Below are positions 21,901 to 33,420 of a stretch of DNA of 64,000 bases, one piece after another. The stretch covers positions 25,341,413-25,405,412 of the forward strand of contig OZ038434.1 of NCBI GenBank assembly GCA_964036275.1, read 5' to 3'. The stretch comes from Litoditis marina. Taxonomy: Eukaryota > Nematoda > Chromadorea > Rhabditida > Rhabditidae. The notes below the pieces were generated by a model. The model searched no databases and was not told where the DNA came from. It was given only the letters and a program-made list of their open reading frames with translations. The first letter of the stretch is position 1; the number at the start of each line of letters is the position of its first letter. The position numbers were made by a program, and so were the translations under genes.

Positions 21901-22448
21901 ACTTACTCTTTTTTTGGGAAACCGCGCTTTTCAAAGAACAATTTGCTCACGAAATGCTCATTCTGAAATAAAATGATTGTTGATGTTTCTAAAACACAGT
22001 TTTTTGATTCTTAAGATTGAACCACTTACTCTTTTTTTGGGAAACCGCGCTTTTCAAAGAACAATTTGCTCACGAAATGCTCATTCTGAAATAAAATGAT
22101 CGTTGATGTTTCTAAAACACAGTTTTTTAATTCTTAAGATTGAACCACTTACTCTTTTTTTGGGAAACCGCGCTTTTCAAAGAACAATTTGCTCACGAAA
22201 TGCTCATTCTGAAATAAAATGATTGTTGATGTTTCTAAAACACAGTTTTTTGATTCTTAAGATTGAACCACTTACTCTTTTTTTGGGAAACCGCGCTTTT
22301 CAAAGAACAATTTGCTCACGAAATGCTCATTCTGAAATAAAATGATTGTTGATGTTTCTAAAACACAGTTTTTTGATTCTTAAGATTGAACCACTTACTC
22401 TTTTTTTGGGAAACCGCGCTTTTCAAAGAACAATTTGCTCACGAAATG
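18911..22448. repeat. Satellite-like tandem array, 29 units of 123 or about 131 bp
   Basis: The word GGGAAACCGCGC recurs at 18917, 19040, 19163, 19294, 19425, 19548 and so on to 22408. Spacing is 123 bp for most units and 130-131 bp for those with a longer T tract and GGTTCTCAAGATTAATTGAAC. The core CAAAGAACAATTTGCTCACG is invariant across units as far as I can see, while the 3' half varies in linked sites. The last unit degenerates after CACGAAATGG. The array contains no open frame and no gene. It is too uniform and its unit too long for a CRISPR array. Confidence 0.97.
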
Positions 22449-22789
22449 GTCTTTTAGAAAAAAAAGTAGTGGTTAATGTTTTTGAAGTACAGTTTATTAG
22501 CGGTTTAGAGGTGTACTGTACAAAGTGTTCGCATAGTGTAGTATGACAGTGGAGTAAAGTCTTGAGTTTTCAAGTTTTCTCGTTCCGAAAATGAGTCGTT
22601 TTTCCAAATTTTAGTCGAACTCTACTCAAAAAGTTTCCTTTTTCAAGCCGAGTCGAGTTTGTCAAATGTTGGAACATTTCTACTGAAAAAAAGCACCAGA
22701 GCCAACTACTACTCGAATATTGATGTCATTCACAATTCACGTTTAACGTGATAGCAACGCGAGCAAGACATAATTTCGTGAGTAGAAAC

Positions 22790-23030
22790 ATATAGTTTGT
22801 TCCACCCACTAGAACCCTCTACAGTAATCTGCTACCTCTTCCAGGTCAAACTTTGGTATATTAGCGTGTTCAGAACTCCTCAAAATGTTGATAGTGTCTT
22901 CTGCATGTTTACTACTACTAACTCTGAAAATTTGAAACCAAAGTAATGACTTTTTCATTAGAAAACACCCCCTTGAATAATTGACGGACTACTGTAGGAG
23001 TACATCGATTGGTGAAACAGACTGTATTAT
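22790..23030. mobile_element. Inverted-repeat element, CTACAGTAATC family, copy 1
   Basis: The left end reads TATAGTTTGTTCCACCCACTA then CTCTACAGTAATCTG. The right end is the inverse, with ACTACTGTAGGAGT and GATTGGTGAAACAGACTGTA. Related copies are at 27167-27402 and 60961-61197. Confidence 0.75.
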
Positions 23031-24337
23031 ACTGTTAGTCAATTGTGCAGACACGTGACAAACATGTGAGACACGGCAGAATTCAACAAAGTGCAATGAC
23101 AAAGTGTACGATGCTTCATTAGAATGCTAAGTCTACGTGACTAATCAAATTACTTCTAGTAGAATGTTTTGTATACCACAGTATTGTGACATTTTCTCAG
23201 TACCTGTTTGCAAAAATGCATTTGTTAACGTAATGTAGTCCAACACAATATTTGTCGCGTCACTAATGTTTTATTAATACCAACTTGTTTTCCAGGCTGC
23301 ACGTTCTCAACACTTCTATTGCAATTGATTATTCTGGTTTTATGATGTAAGCTGCAAATTTCTAAGACAAAATTGAAAATAATTTTGTGAAGTGAAAAAG
23401 TGCGCGTCCGTTTTCGCAGAAAAGCGTCATAAGTAATGTAAACCGCCTACGGATCTACGTACAAAACTGCAGAAAGTTTCACACTCAGAGAGTACATCAA
23501 GTAAACCGAAAAAAAAATTTAGGCACGGCTAACATCATTACAGTAAAAACCTTAATGTTCAGGCCTTCATCACTTAGTACTAAGCACATTATTTCTCACT
23601 CGGTTTTTTTAACGTACTGGTTCAATACTAATGGCTGATACTTGGGTAATTGTTTTGTTTTTCGTCGATTAAAAATATAAAATCAAGTTAAACTGCTGAA
23701 AGGTTAAGTGCCAATATGTTTTTGAAACATCACCTGGTAGACCTCTCAGCTGAGCCAATTGAGAATGTCCAAATCCACCCCCACCAGCCATTATCTAAAG
23801 CATTTAACCGCAGAAAGTAGCAGAAACATTCAGACACGTTATAAGTGCTCTGGAGAAAAAAACAAGGTTTCCAGGATATATGATCTCGTGAAACCAATAA
23901 TTATTTTTACGTGAAATGATATTTTTCCACGTAGAAACACATTGTTCCCACGTGTGAATTTCACGTACATAATTTTTCAGTAGAACATAACATTACATAT
24001 TCTCATAACGTGAACAAATACACCCCATCAGCTATTATAACATTCAGACACATTATGAACCTGGAAAAACTAAAAGGTTTTTACGTTCGATTTTCAAATA
24101 ACTATTACGTTTTCGCGTAAAACTATATTATTTCCACGTAGAATGATGTTTTTTTCAAACATGGAAACTACATGATTGTCATACATGCACACTTTTTGCA
24201 ACATTTTGACATTTTCTTGGCAATTGCGAACTAGAATAATTGAACAACCAATGATTCATGATTTTTTGACACGTTTCCACGAGACTTCTACATTTCATGT
24301 ACGTGAACCTCTTGATCTCGATGTCTGGCGTTAAATT

Positions 24338-25230
24338 CTAAAACCACTTGGCGTTAATTTAAATTCACCCAGCACCTCATTATCTTGGTCATACTAGTGA
24401 AAATACCAGTCGTGTAAACGTGAGCAAACACCTTTTTGAATGACTTTGAGTTTTTCGCTTCACGTGATGAAACGTCAACGCTGATATCATTCTCTGAAGT
24501 GCAACTAGAGTTCATCTCATTCCCACTGAGACCCATTGGCATTGTGCCAAGATTTTCGAATAAAAAAAAAGTCTTCTTAGAGCAGACACAAGTATTCTAA
24601 GAAACTTCCGTATTCACGTGTTTCAATGAAACTGAACAACTGCTAACAGACATCTGCAGTTTTTTTGAAAAAAAAAAACTCCAAAGTAGTGAAAACAGAT
24701 TGGAAAATTCATTGGCACGCTGCCAAGTCTCAGTAGGAATGACCGGAACTATACTTAATCTTACGTCCGATTCTGCCTCCACCATCAACCAAATACGCTT
24801 TAGATTATGGTAGTAAAACACGTGTTTAGTCTATCTCTCATTGATTGAGATGCCTACCATCAACAGAACAATTGTTATGATTTCACTAGTGAAAACATGT
24901 GTTTATCTGGTTTCACGTGATAAAATGTGAACGTTGATATCTCTTTGTAAAGTGCAACCAATTGGCGTTAATTAATCCCCCGGCTCGTAATATCCAGATT
25001 ACACTAGTAAATCACGTGTTTCTCACGCTTTACGTGACAAAACACGTGAAAAACGTGAACCTCGATCTCTCCATCTAACGTGCGACCACCGTTAATTTTC
25101 ATCACCATTCATCATAACTGAATAATACTAAGATTTACTAGTGAAAACACGTGTCTCACGCTTCACGTGACAAAACGTGATACCTGATCTCTCTTTTGAA
25201 AGTGCAACCACTTGGCGTTAATTTCAATTC
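24338..25230. repeat. Degenerate tandem copies of the CACTTGGCGTTAATT repeat
   Basis: Four or five diverged units (near 24338, 24880, 24985 and 25120) share CTAGTGAAAACACGTGT, TTCACGTGACAAAACGTGA and AGTGCAACCACTTGGCGTTA. A single unit also sits at 14258-14345. One unit is split by the element at 24505-24752. Confidence 0.6.
24505..24752. mobile_element. Inverted-repeat element, CATTCCCACTGA family, copy 2
   Basis: Contains TCATTCCCACTGAGACCCA, GCATTGTGCCAAGATTTTCG and the inverse end GTCTCAGTAGGAATGACCGG. It matches the copy at 5932-6154 through the interior. Confidence 0.75.
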
Positions 25231-25327
25231 CCCCTCGCCATAATATCTCGATTACTGGTCTGTCCCTCATTGATTGAGGTGCCTACTAGCCCCTCCCCTT
25301 TAACCAAGAAAAAGAATACCTGAGATT

Positions 25328-25365
25328 CCTGGTCTCTCTCTCTCTCTCTTCCTCACTCTCTCTCC

Positions 25366-25404
<39 letters not shown>

Positions 25405-25723
25405 CTCTGGCTCTCTATTCCCACTCCCACTTTCTCTTTCTTTGTCTCTCTTCTACTCTCTCTCTCTTTCTCTGGCTCTTTCTGTTTCTCTCCGACTCTC
25501 TCCCTTCCTCTCTCTTCTACTCTCTCTTTCTTTCTCTGGCTGTTTCTGTTTCTCTCTCACTCTCTCTCTCTTTCTCTGCTTCTCCATCTTTTCTGTCCGT
25601 TTCCTCATTTACTCTACTCATAATGTACCTGAGAGTAGCTCACGACAAGTTGGGAAAAATTCCTGATAATGGCCCAATTAGCATTCAGATTATTTTCTCT
25701 CTCTCTCTCTCTCTCTCTCTTTT

Positions 25724-25775
<52 letters not shown>

Positions 25776-25830
25776 TTCCACCTTTCTCTCTTTCTCTCGC
25801 TCTTCCCCTTTCTCTTATTTTCTCACAATC
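25328..25830. repeat. Pyrimidine-rich (CT)n tract
   Basis: About 500 bp of interrupted CT repeats on the plus strand. The Ser/Leu-rich open frames across it are low-complexity artefacts. Confidence 0.9.
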
Positions 25831-26258
25831 AAAACAAAGTCAATTTCAAGAAAATCTTCGGAATAATTTTGGAAACTAAACTAAAACAGTTTTGTTTGTA
25901 TTATATAAATAATACTACTCTCGCTTTTTTGTAAATCATTCTGTTTCTAGTTCATCTATCTAGTTTGGTATAAAGTTTATTACTAATGAGTTAGTAGTTT
26001 TCTAGCTTTGATAATTGAGTTAAAAAGGTTGTTTTTCTCATATTATATTAGTGGTAGAACCGGTAGGTTAGGCCCAACTGAAGAATCGACAGATTCATAG
26101 AATAATCAAAATTGATAACTACAGCCCTACTAACCTGAAATTGGCGAGCTTCTGCCTGATATTGAGCTTTAGGGCGAAATCAGACATAAACTCTTTTGTT
26201 TCCATATTTGTTAAGTAATACACTCTGTAGAATACGTACTACATGTCTTCTCCTCTCA

Positions 26259-26259
<1 letters not shown>

Positions 26260-26316
<57 letters not shown>
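26260..26316. repeat. (CT)n microsatellite
   Basis: An essentially pure CT run of over 50 bp on the plus strand. Confidence 0.95.
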
Positions 26317-26320
<4 letters not shown>

Positions 26321-26756
26321 GTTCCCTCACAAACTATCCTCATAAGGTATCATAAGGCACCTCCCAACATGTTCAGTGACACCACGTGTAACTTCATGAA
26401 ACTTAGCGATTCCGTCTCAGAACAGAAACTCAGATTTTCTACGAGAATGCACAGATTTGGTGGTCAAAATCAGGAAAAATAAACTAATAATGCTGAACAA
26501 TACTTTTCATATCAGTTTTTCCCAATTTGAAGGATTCGTGAGATTTTTTATGCGAATGAGATTTCTGACTATGGCCCAATTACCATTCAATATAGTCCCT
26601 ATTGAACACTGTTCTAAAGATGTTTGTCACTTTTTTATCAGATAATCACGTCATTTTGTAACATATTTGTTTAGAAAAACTTCAGTCAATTATAAGTCAG
26701 TGAGCACACTTCACTTCAACGGAATCGAATGCATTGAAGTGTAGTGTAGTTTCTGT

Positions 26757-26820
26757 TTCTCTCTCTTCCTCTCTCTCTCTTTCTTTTTCTATCTCTTTTT
26801 ATCTGTCTCTCTCTTAATTT

Positions 26821-26859
<39 letters not shown>

Positions 26860-26935
26860 GCTATTTTGCTCTTTCTCTCTCTCTCTGTCTTTTTCTATTT
26901 CTCTCCCTCTCTCTCTCTCTCTCACTCCCCTGAAC
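26757..26935. repeat. Pyrimidine-rich (CT)n tract
   Basis: Interrupted CT/CTTT repeats on the plus strand. A minus-strand frame rich in Arg and Glu is its reading-frame shadow. Confidence 0.9.
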
Positions 26936-27166
26936 GCCTGAACCCCCTTTCTCTCTGGGTAATGTTGAGAAATTGAGCTGAACTTCCGTTGAGAAATTGA
27001 GCTGAACTAGTTCAACTACTAACTTTCCATTCTCGAAAAGAAGAAACTAGCTGAAAACATCTTGTTGATTTTACGTTGTCTTTTTCTCGACATGTTTTAT
27101 TGTTACTTTTTCTAAGTTTATTCCGTTCATTGAGGTTATAGCAAATTGTTTATTGGATTAGTATGT

Positions 27167-27402
27167 GTATACTCTGTTTCACCAATCGACGACCTTCTAC
27201 AGTAATCCGTCAAATAAGGCTTTTATGACGAACGATTCATTATTCGGTTTTTAAACTCTCAAAGATTCCAGTAGCGAATTTAGGTGGAGAAGACACTTCC
27301 GAAATATGGAAAAAGATATAAAATCGCCAACATAGCAAATTTGAGCTGGAAGTTTAAGTATATTACTATAGAGGGTAATGAGTGGGTGGAACGAACTAGT
27401 AA
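27167..27402. mobile_element. Inverted-repeat element, CTACAGTAATC family, copy 2
   Basis: The left end has CTGTTTCACCAATCGACGACC and TCTACAGTAATCCG. The right end has ACTATAGAGGGTAATGAGTG and GGTGGAACGAACTA. It is similar to the copies at 22790 and 60961. Confidence 0.65.
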
Positions 27403-27715
27403 GATGTTTCAGTTGAATTAAATGATGTTTTCACCTATTTCACTTTTTCTTCATCACGAGAATTCTCACGTGACTGGCTTCTCTGCCCTTTTCAAAGTCG
27501 ATTGCAAATTAGCAGCTTCGCACGTGGTGTATACATTTCAGTGATCAAACTTCAACTGATCAAAAAAAAGTCTTTACTACCGATATTCCGAAAAGTTTAG
27601 GTATAAGAGAAGTATTACAGAGAGTTTATGAAAAACGTGAATGTGGTACTTCGATAAACAATACCGACACTCCCCAGTTGTATAATTATGATTCTCTCAA
27701 AGCGTATATTCAGTG

Positions 27716-28072
27716 TATAGTCGCCATTTTCCCCATAAAGACAGCAGAGGGCTCAATTGATTGAGCGATGCTCAGACAATTCCCGGCCAATTGGCCAGCC
27801 ACTTTTTTATTGGCTGCGCGAGAGAGTGTGCAGGTCAGAGAGACCCAGATGTCTGCGGCCTCATTGACCTGCACACTCCCTCGCTTTTCTAGCTGGCCAA
27901 TCGAAGAAAATTGGCGCCAATCGTTCTGAGTGGGGGGGGGGGAGCGGTTTTTGATTATCTGCCAACAGACAAGAGAGTGTGAAGGTCAAAGATACGCAGA
28001 CGAACTGACCGCTGGCCAAACCCCGTCCCATACAGAATCGATGGTACGGTGTCCACAACGGTTTGACGAATC
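27716..28072 (+). mobile_element. Dispersed element with internal insertion (partner of 1769-1961)
   Basis: Both ends match the element at 1769-1961: GCCATTTTCCCCATAAAGAC at the left and GGTACGGTGTCCACAACGG at the right. About 170 bp of extra sequence separates the halves, consistent with a later insertion. Confidence 0.75.
27773..27941. mobile_element. Inverted-repeat element nested in 27716-28072
   Basis: Contains CCCGGCCAATTGGCCAGCC, GAGAGTGTGCAGGTCAGAG and the inverse TTGACCTGCACACTCCCTCG, ending in a run of G. The same words occur at 28473-28770, 61470-61600 and 63000-63080, so this is a separate dispersed family. Confidence 0.65.
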
Positions 28073-28472
28073 GTATACGCTGTCCGATCTCGCGGTGTGT
28101 GTAGTTTGATCCCGTGGCTCCCGGTTGTAAATTTATTCTGGACAGTCGCATAGCTGGTAAATTTTGATAACGACCTTGTTAATCGAGTCGAAAAGAATGT
28201 ATGAGATTGGAAATTTTTCGAAAATCGAGTTTTTCGAGTTTCAAGTTTTTATGCTCAATAAATGCCTCAGTTTGCACTACAAACTACACATTTCAAGCCT
28301 GGCTAGACTTTTCAGATGGAGCGATCAACAACCAGCCAGAGTCATGTCGGAACATTACTGAATAATTTAGTTTTCTGAGCAAAAATATATTTTCGTGCGA
28401 CTAAAACACGGAAGTCAAGCACTTTTCACATGCTACGAACGTCATTTCCAGAAATTCTCGAAAGTATAACTC

Positions 28473-28770
28473 AAAAAGATTTGCGCCAATTTTCTGCGAT
28501 TTGCCAGCTACAAGTGTGAGGTAGTCTGCGTCTCTCTGACCTGCACACTCTCTTGCTACAAAAGTGGTTGCCATTTCACAGTGAATCTGATGATCCAAAA
28601 CTGGTAGTTGTCAAACTCTGGAGCTTCTGTACTCAGACTTTTTTCTGTTTCATTTGATTGGATAGTCACCTCTGTAGCGACCTCGACGATAGAGTGTGCA
28701 GGTCAGAGAGATGCAGACTGTCTAAGCACTCTGACTTCCGGCCAATCGCAGAAAATTAGCAAATCTTTTT
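28473..28770. mobile_element. Inverted-repeat element related to the nested insertion
   Basis: The left arm AAAAAGATTTGCGCCAATTT and the right arm AATTAGCAAATCTTTTT are near inverse. Inside are TCTGACCTGCACACTCTC and its inverse GAGTGTGCAGGTCAGAGAG. The length is about 300 bp. Confidence 0.7.
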
Positions 28771-31155
28771 TACTAGGTATAATATCTAGACCGAAAGATC
28801 TTTTGAACACTATCTTTTGAAAACTATTTCATGATGTTCGTGTGGTTAATTATAGTATCTTCGAGATATCTCTAAATTTTACTGACTAGTTACCTCATAA
28901 GCTTACCTCACGACATATCTACTAGCGCGTCTGACGCAGTTCCCAATAATGTTAGGAATAGCACTTGATATAAGAAAAAGCTACAACACCTATATTCGAA
29001 CAGTTCGATCGAAGTTATTGTATTCTACGTAGCTCTATGAAAAAAAACGGTGCTTGAACAAAACAGTTTGTAGTACCCATAACTGAACACTCTCCTACCA
29101 CATTACATGTAACTTGACGAAAAAAGAAAGGGAGACTAGATTTTGATTGATTTCTGATGTGTGAGTACAACTGCTAAAGTAACTACAAGTAAATTCCGTT
29201 GACGGGCATACAAAATATATTTATGTCTCTGTTTCAGTGTCAAATACATATAACAAACACACCTAATTGTTTTCCACCATTCTATTCAAACATTAGATGA
29301 TATCATTCTCTCGTGATAGAGGTGATAACTTTAAAATATTAATATTGTAAGATACAACACATGTTTCCTCAGTTCTCCGAGCAAAACACCGAACGTCACA
29401 GTAAATCCCCGCAAATCCTCGTAAATCTCCCCCTAGATCTCTCTCAGAAATCTCATAGGAGCTGTCACAGTATTGAAAAATAAGACCGATAGGAAGGTTT
29501 GAACTAATCTGACCAACTTTGACATTTTGTACACGTTCTGTTTAGTTCGTTTCCATTCACTGTTTATTTTTTATTTTTCATCTTTCATTGTTCCATGCAT
29601 GTTTCTCTCTAATTTTTCTTGTTGAGTACTAGTAAATGATAGTCATATCTTATTTTATTTCATTAAATCACCTCATTTCGAAACGTCAAACCCCTCTAGG
29701 GGTTGATTCGTAGTCGGATCAATTTGCTCAACAATGGCTCAATTCAAACTACAAACACATCCAATCAAAAAATGTGAGGTGTTCTTCGGCCTTCGAACTA
29801 TATTGCCTACTTGATTAACATGAGATTCTGATAATATTGCTTCATTGTTGGCTTTGTAAGTTGAAAAGTTTTGAGCTGTGACCATTGAAACACTTTCAAA
29901 CTCTAAAATTAATCGCACAACTTCCAAATAGTTTTTCTTTCACAAATCCCTCGCAATCTGCAATTATATTGTTCAAATGAGCAATTTGCGCCTGTAGTTT
30001 TATATTAATCGAGCGCCGCTAAAATCGCTCAGCGCGTTACTTAAAACTGAACATTACAACGAAAAACACTTATATTAATGATACATTAATGTATGTGTCG
30101 GGTCAGCATTCGGATTATGAACCTGCCAACACGCTTTCATCTCTGCTGATACCTAATTCTGACCAATATTTATTACCGAAATTTTCATTTTGAAATTTTG
30201 ATCTTCCTCTTCCCAAAAACCAACACAGTACTGACCCATTTTGACATATTGTGAAGCTACAGTAAACTGGTGAGCAAGTCAGTACGATTGACTTCAAGTT
30301 AACATCCGAACCAACGGGTTTGTTGGTGAAAATCATAGGATTTTGCTGTGAATTTAGTTTTGTATCTCGCATCTTAAACATCGAAATGTCATCAGAAAAT
30401 TGTCACGTCAACCTTTCTCTAAATTTCAGCCCATAATTTTCACATTGATAGAATGACATCATCCACATTCATCTCCTCGCTCTATTTCCATCCCATAGCG
30501 TGTGAATTTTTCCCATTTTCCCAGGATTTCCTATAAACGGGATGGGATAAGCCATGCGTTTGGGAACATCATAAAATAAGATGTTCAAATATAATAACTT
30601 CACTCCCACATAGAATATTAAATTAATATTAGAATTTTTCTGGTTTGTTGAATTCTGTTCAACCTGCAAATCTCGAAAACGCTCTTCTAAAATTTGCTAC
30701 TTCTCAACATGGTTGGTAAAATGAGTTTCGAATACTAACTCGAAAAACTCCTGAATCGAGTAAATGTTTGTCCGAACTCAAAAACTCGAAAACTGAAGAA
30801 AGACGTTTATAAGTCGCTTACTTACCCTAGTTCTCAATCTAAGCCAGTTTCAAAGTTGCATGACTGAAGATTGAAGTCTTCCAGCTTTGAAAGGTTTCGG
30901 GTTTGAACTTTTCAACTCTGAATTTCGGCAGACCTCAGGTGAATTCAGAGCGTGAGAAAATTTGTCTCGTGCAATAGAAAAGTTTGAAGACAAAGGCATC
31001 ACACACGACCCGAAACTTCAAACGTCTACGTTTCACGTTTTTCAAGTTCGGGTGAACTAATCAATCCGAATCGTTTTCGCGTTTCACTTAAAATTTGCTT
31101 CATCAGGATACCTTTCTTCTTGTAAAATAGATATTCGAACAACTTAAAGCCGTTA
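28771..31155. other. Gene-free AT-rich region
   Basis: I see no gene, RNA gene or clear element in this stretch. A minus-strand frame near 30115-30381 (88 codons) has no recognisable motif, no supporting splice signals and no family resemblance. Confidence 0.5.
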
Positions 31156-31353
31156 CTATAGTCGTCGCCAACGGAAAGGCGGGAGGGTACTGTATATCTC
31201 ACTTTCCGATGTGTACGCTGACATGTCTTCGATTCCAAAGCTTGCCGGTTATATGGATTAATAGCGCAGTGGTTAGCGCCCTCCTACGAAAATTTTGCGT
31301 GCAGGTTCGATTCCGGCGAGAGACGAAAGTTTGTAAATTTGGCACCCACTATA
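31156..31353 (+). mobile_element. tRNA-like inverted-terminal-repeat element, copy 7
   Basis: One of the best-preserved copies: CTATAGTCGTCGCCAACGG at the left, GGCACCCACTATA at the right, A box AGCGCAGTGGTTAGCG and B box GGTTCGATTCC. Confidence 0.88.
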
Positions 31354-31785
31354 CTGATGTTTCCACCCAACTTACATTTCTTCTCGAGCTCGCGCCTTTA
31401 CCTTTTTTTCGTGTGTAGGGAGTGACCAAATCTTTATTTGATCTTGAGTCCAGTTTCAAGTTCGACCGAAACCCAACGAGATCGAACTACAAACACAGTA
31501 TTGATATACAACGTGAAGAGGAAAGAAAGGTTTTCAGCAATATTTTATGTCGTTAATTTAGGTTATCCAGGTTATCTTAGTGCTCTCTGAACGTTTATGC
31601 ACCATGTAGTCGCACATCGCAGTGTTCATAGAACAATAAAATCTCTAGAGATTAGCAATACGCTAATGTCTGTTCAGAACTAGAGTTCGCTTCTCGACCT
31701 TTTCTTGTTATAAATGTCATCGAACAGAAAGAAACAGCAATAACGAACTAGTATTGTACGTTCTGTTGGAATTTATCTCATGAGA

Positions 31786-31983
31786 TATAGTCGTCGCCAA
31801 CGGAAAGGCGGAAGGGTACTGTATATCTCACTTTCCACTGTGTACGCGCACACGTCTTCGATTCCAATGTATACCAGTTATGTTCTCTAATAGCAGAGTG
31901 GTTAGCGGCGTGCTACGAATCTTTTGCTCGCTGGTTCGACTCCGGTGAGAGACAGACATTTATCAATTTGGCACCCACTATAG
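31786..31983 (+). mobile_element. tRNA-like inverted-terminal-repeat element, copy 8
   Basis: TATAGTCGTCGCCAACGG at the left and GGCACCCACTATAG at the right. The A box reads AGCAGAGTGGTTAGCG and the B box GGTTCGACTCC. It lies 432 bp from copy 7 in the same orientation. Confidence 0.88.
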
Positions 31984-32115
31984 TGCACCTTCATATCCCA
32001 TTCTGCGTTTTTTTTCAACATACTATCTCTTCTGCTCTCACATTATCATACGAATGTCGCTAACTAGTGCAAAAATCGAGATACGCAGGATGAACCAAGG
32101 TGCCAGGTTATTTCA
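31984..32115. mobile_element. Fragment of the GCTAGAAGATCCCGG palindromic family
   Basis: GCACCTTCATATCCCATTCTGCG at the left and TACGCAGGATGAACCAAGGTGCC at the right, with TGCTCTCACAT inside. It is adjacent to tRNA-like copy 8. Confidence 0.55.
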
Positions 32116-32189
32116 GCATATTTACCCGAAGTCCAGTATGTTTCAATATACTTTTTTCAGTATTGATAGCTCGAAACATAGTTCAATGG

Positions 32190-32412
32190 TATAGTCTCTT
32201 CAATTCTATTGATACTTCTACAGTAAGATTATGAAACCTTCAATCTGTTTCAATTGAATAATCATTGGACAGGTATCATTTCTCGAATTCGAGCTCCCAG
32301 TGAAGATAGTGTTTATGTTCTATCGACAAAGCTGAAGTTTGCATTGAAAAACTGTTTCTGAAGAACTCGAATGTGTACTGTAGAAGTCTCAGTGGGGAGG
32401 ATTCGGACTATA
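32190..32412. mobile_element. Inverted-repeat element with CTACAGTAAG / ACTGTAGAAGTCTCAGT ends
   Basis: The left end has TATAGTCTCTTCAATTC and CTTCTACAGTAAGATT. The right end has TGTACTGTAGAAGTCTCAG and GGATTCGGACTATA. A further right-end-like segment is at 32491-32535. It resembles 63143-63364. Confidence 0.6.
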
Positions 32413-32892
32413 ACCATTGTGGAAAGCCACTTGTTCATACATTCTATCCTGCTCTATTCTATGTAGAGAATGTGAGCCAGAAAATCCCTTCGAATGTGTA
32501 CTGTAGGAGTCTGCGTAGTACTGATTTGGACTATAACCAGAACTATCTTGATGACGGCTTCATCGCAGCATAAGAAATGTGCTCCGCGAACCATGAAAAA
32601 CAAATCACAGTTTTGAGAAACAACGTCGGTATATCGAACCTAATTTGCTCCTATCAAAACAATGATTATATACTCTACATTTTGAGAGAATTATAATGTG
32701 TTTCTCATTGTACAAGTGTATGAACTTCTTGCAACAAACAACACGTGCAAAGTGACATTTTCGATATTCATTAACGTGTCACGTGACTGTTACATCAAGC
32801 CCGTGAAACGTGAAAAATTACTTTTTAAACTCGAACTTTTGGCTAAATAATCTGAGCACGTGAAAAAATGGATTTCATTGAACTATTTAGGA

Positions 32893-32898
32893 TACATA

Positions 32899-32973
<75 letters not shown>
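32893..32973. repeat. (TA)n microsatellite
   Basis: A TA dinucleotide run of about 80 bp with a short CATATATATG start. Confidence 0.97.
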
Positions 32974-32974
<1 letters not shown>

Positions 32975-33236
32975 GTGTATAAAACCAATCTTCTTTGTTT
33001 GCACTCACTTTGTTGCGCTTTGCTCAGAACAGTTATAAGCTACAAGCATATATTTTTTCTGCTGTCTGAGCCGCACTCCCGCTTTGCGTACTTTCATTTA
33101 TGTTTTTTATTCTGATTTGATCCCAAATCTGTCTGAGAAAGGTTTTGTACATAAAGCAACTACTGCTTTATGAGAGATCGTGCCTTACACCGTTCAAAGC
33201 TTCTTGGTAAAAAACAAACTCTATTAACATCGTTCC

Positions 33237-33420
33237 CAGGCGGCGTAGCAATCGCCCCAATCTCACGAGAAGTTCATATGAGTTTCTCATGAGATACCTC
33301 ATGAGCTACTCGTGAACTCTCAATGTTGTAGCATAGCAAACAATAGAATCTCATGAGAAGCTGATGCGAACAGCTCATGAGGTATCTCATGAGATTTTTG
33401 AGAGATTGCTACGCCGCCAG
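33237..33420. mobile_element. 184-bp element with CGGCGTAGCAATC inverted ends
   Basis: The left end is CAGGCGGCGTAGCAATC and the right end its near-perfect inverse GATTGCTACGCCGCCAG. The inner arms carry repeated CTCATGAGATACCTCATGAG blocks. It is GC-richer at the ends than its flanks. Confidence 0.8.

Larger units (their letters stand above)
22449..25327. other. Gene-free repeat-rich region
   Basis: No exon or gene recognised on either strand. It holds three repeat features listed separately (22790-23030, 24338-25230, 24505-24752) and otherwise AT-rich sequence. CACGTG-type words are frequent from 23.9 to 25.2 kb. Confidence 0.6.

Noticed and set aside
18911..22448. CRISPR array
   Set aside because: Whole 123-131 bp units repeat with no unique spacers, and the sequence is from a eukaryote.
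25442..25934. Long Ser/Leu-rich open frames across CT tracts (also at 4342-4678, 26243-26482, 38327-38737, 46992-47199, 48731-49027)
   Set aside because: They are produced by CT dinucleotide runs in several frames at once. No conserved motif, splice pattern or start context supports translation.
30115..30381. Minus-strand gene of 88 codons
   Set aside because: No recognisable motif and no neighbouring exons. Chance is the simplest explanation in 28 kb of gene-free DNA.
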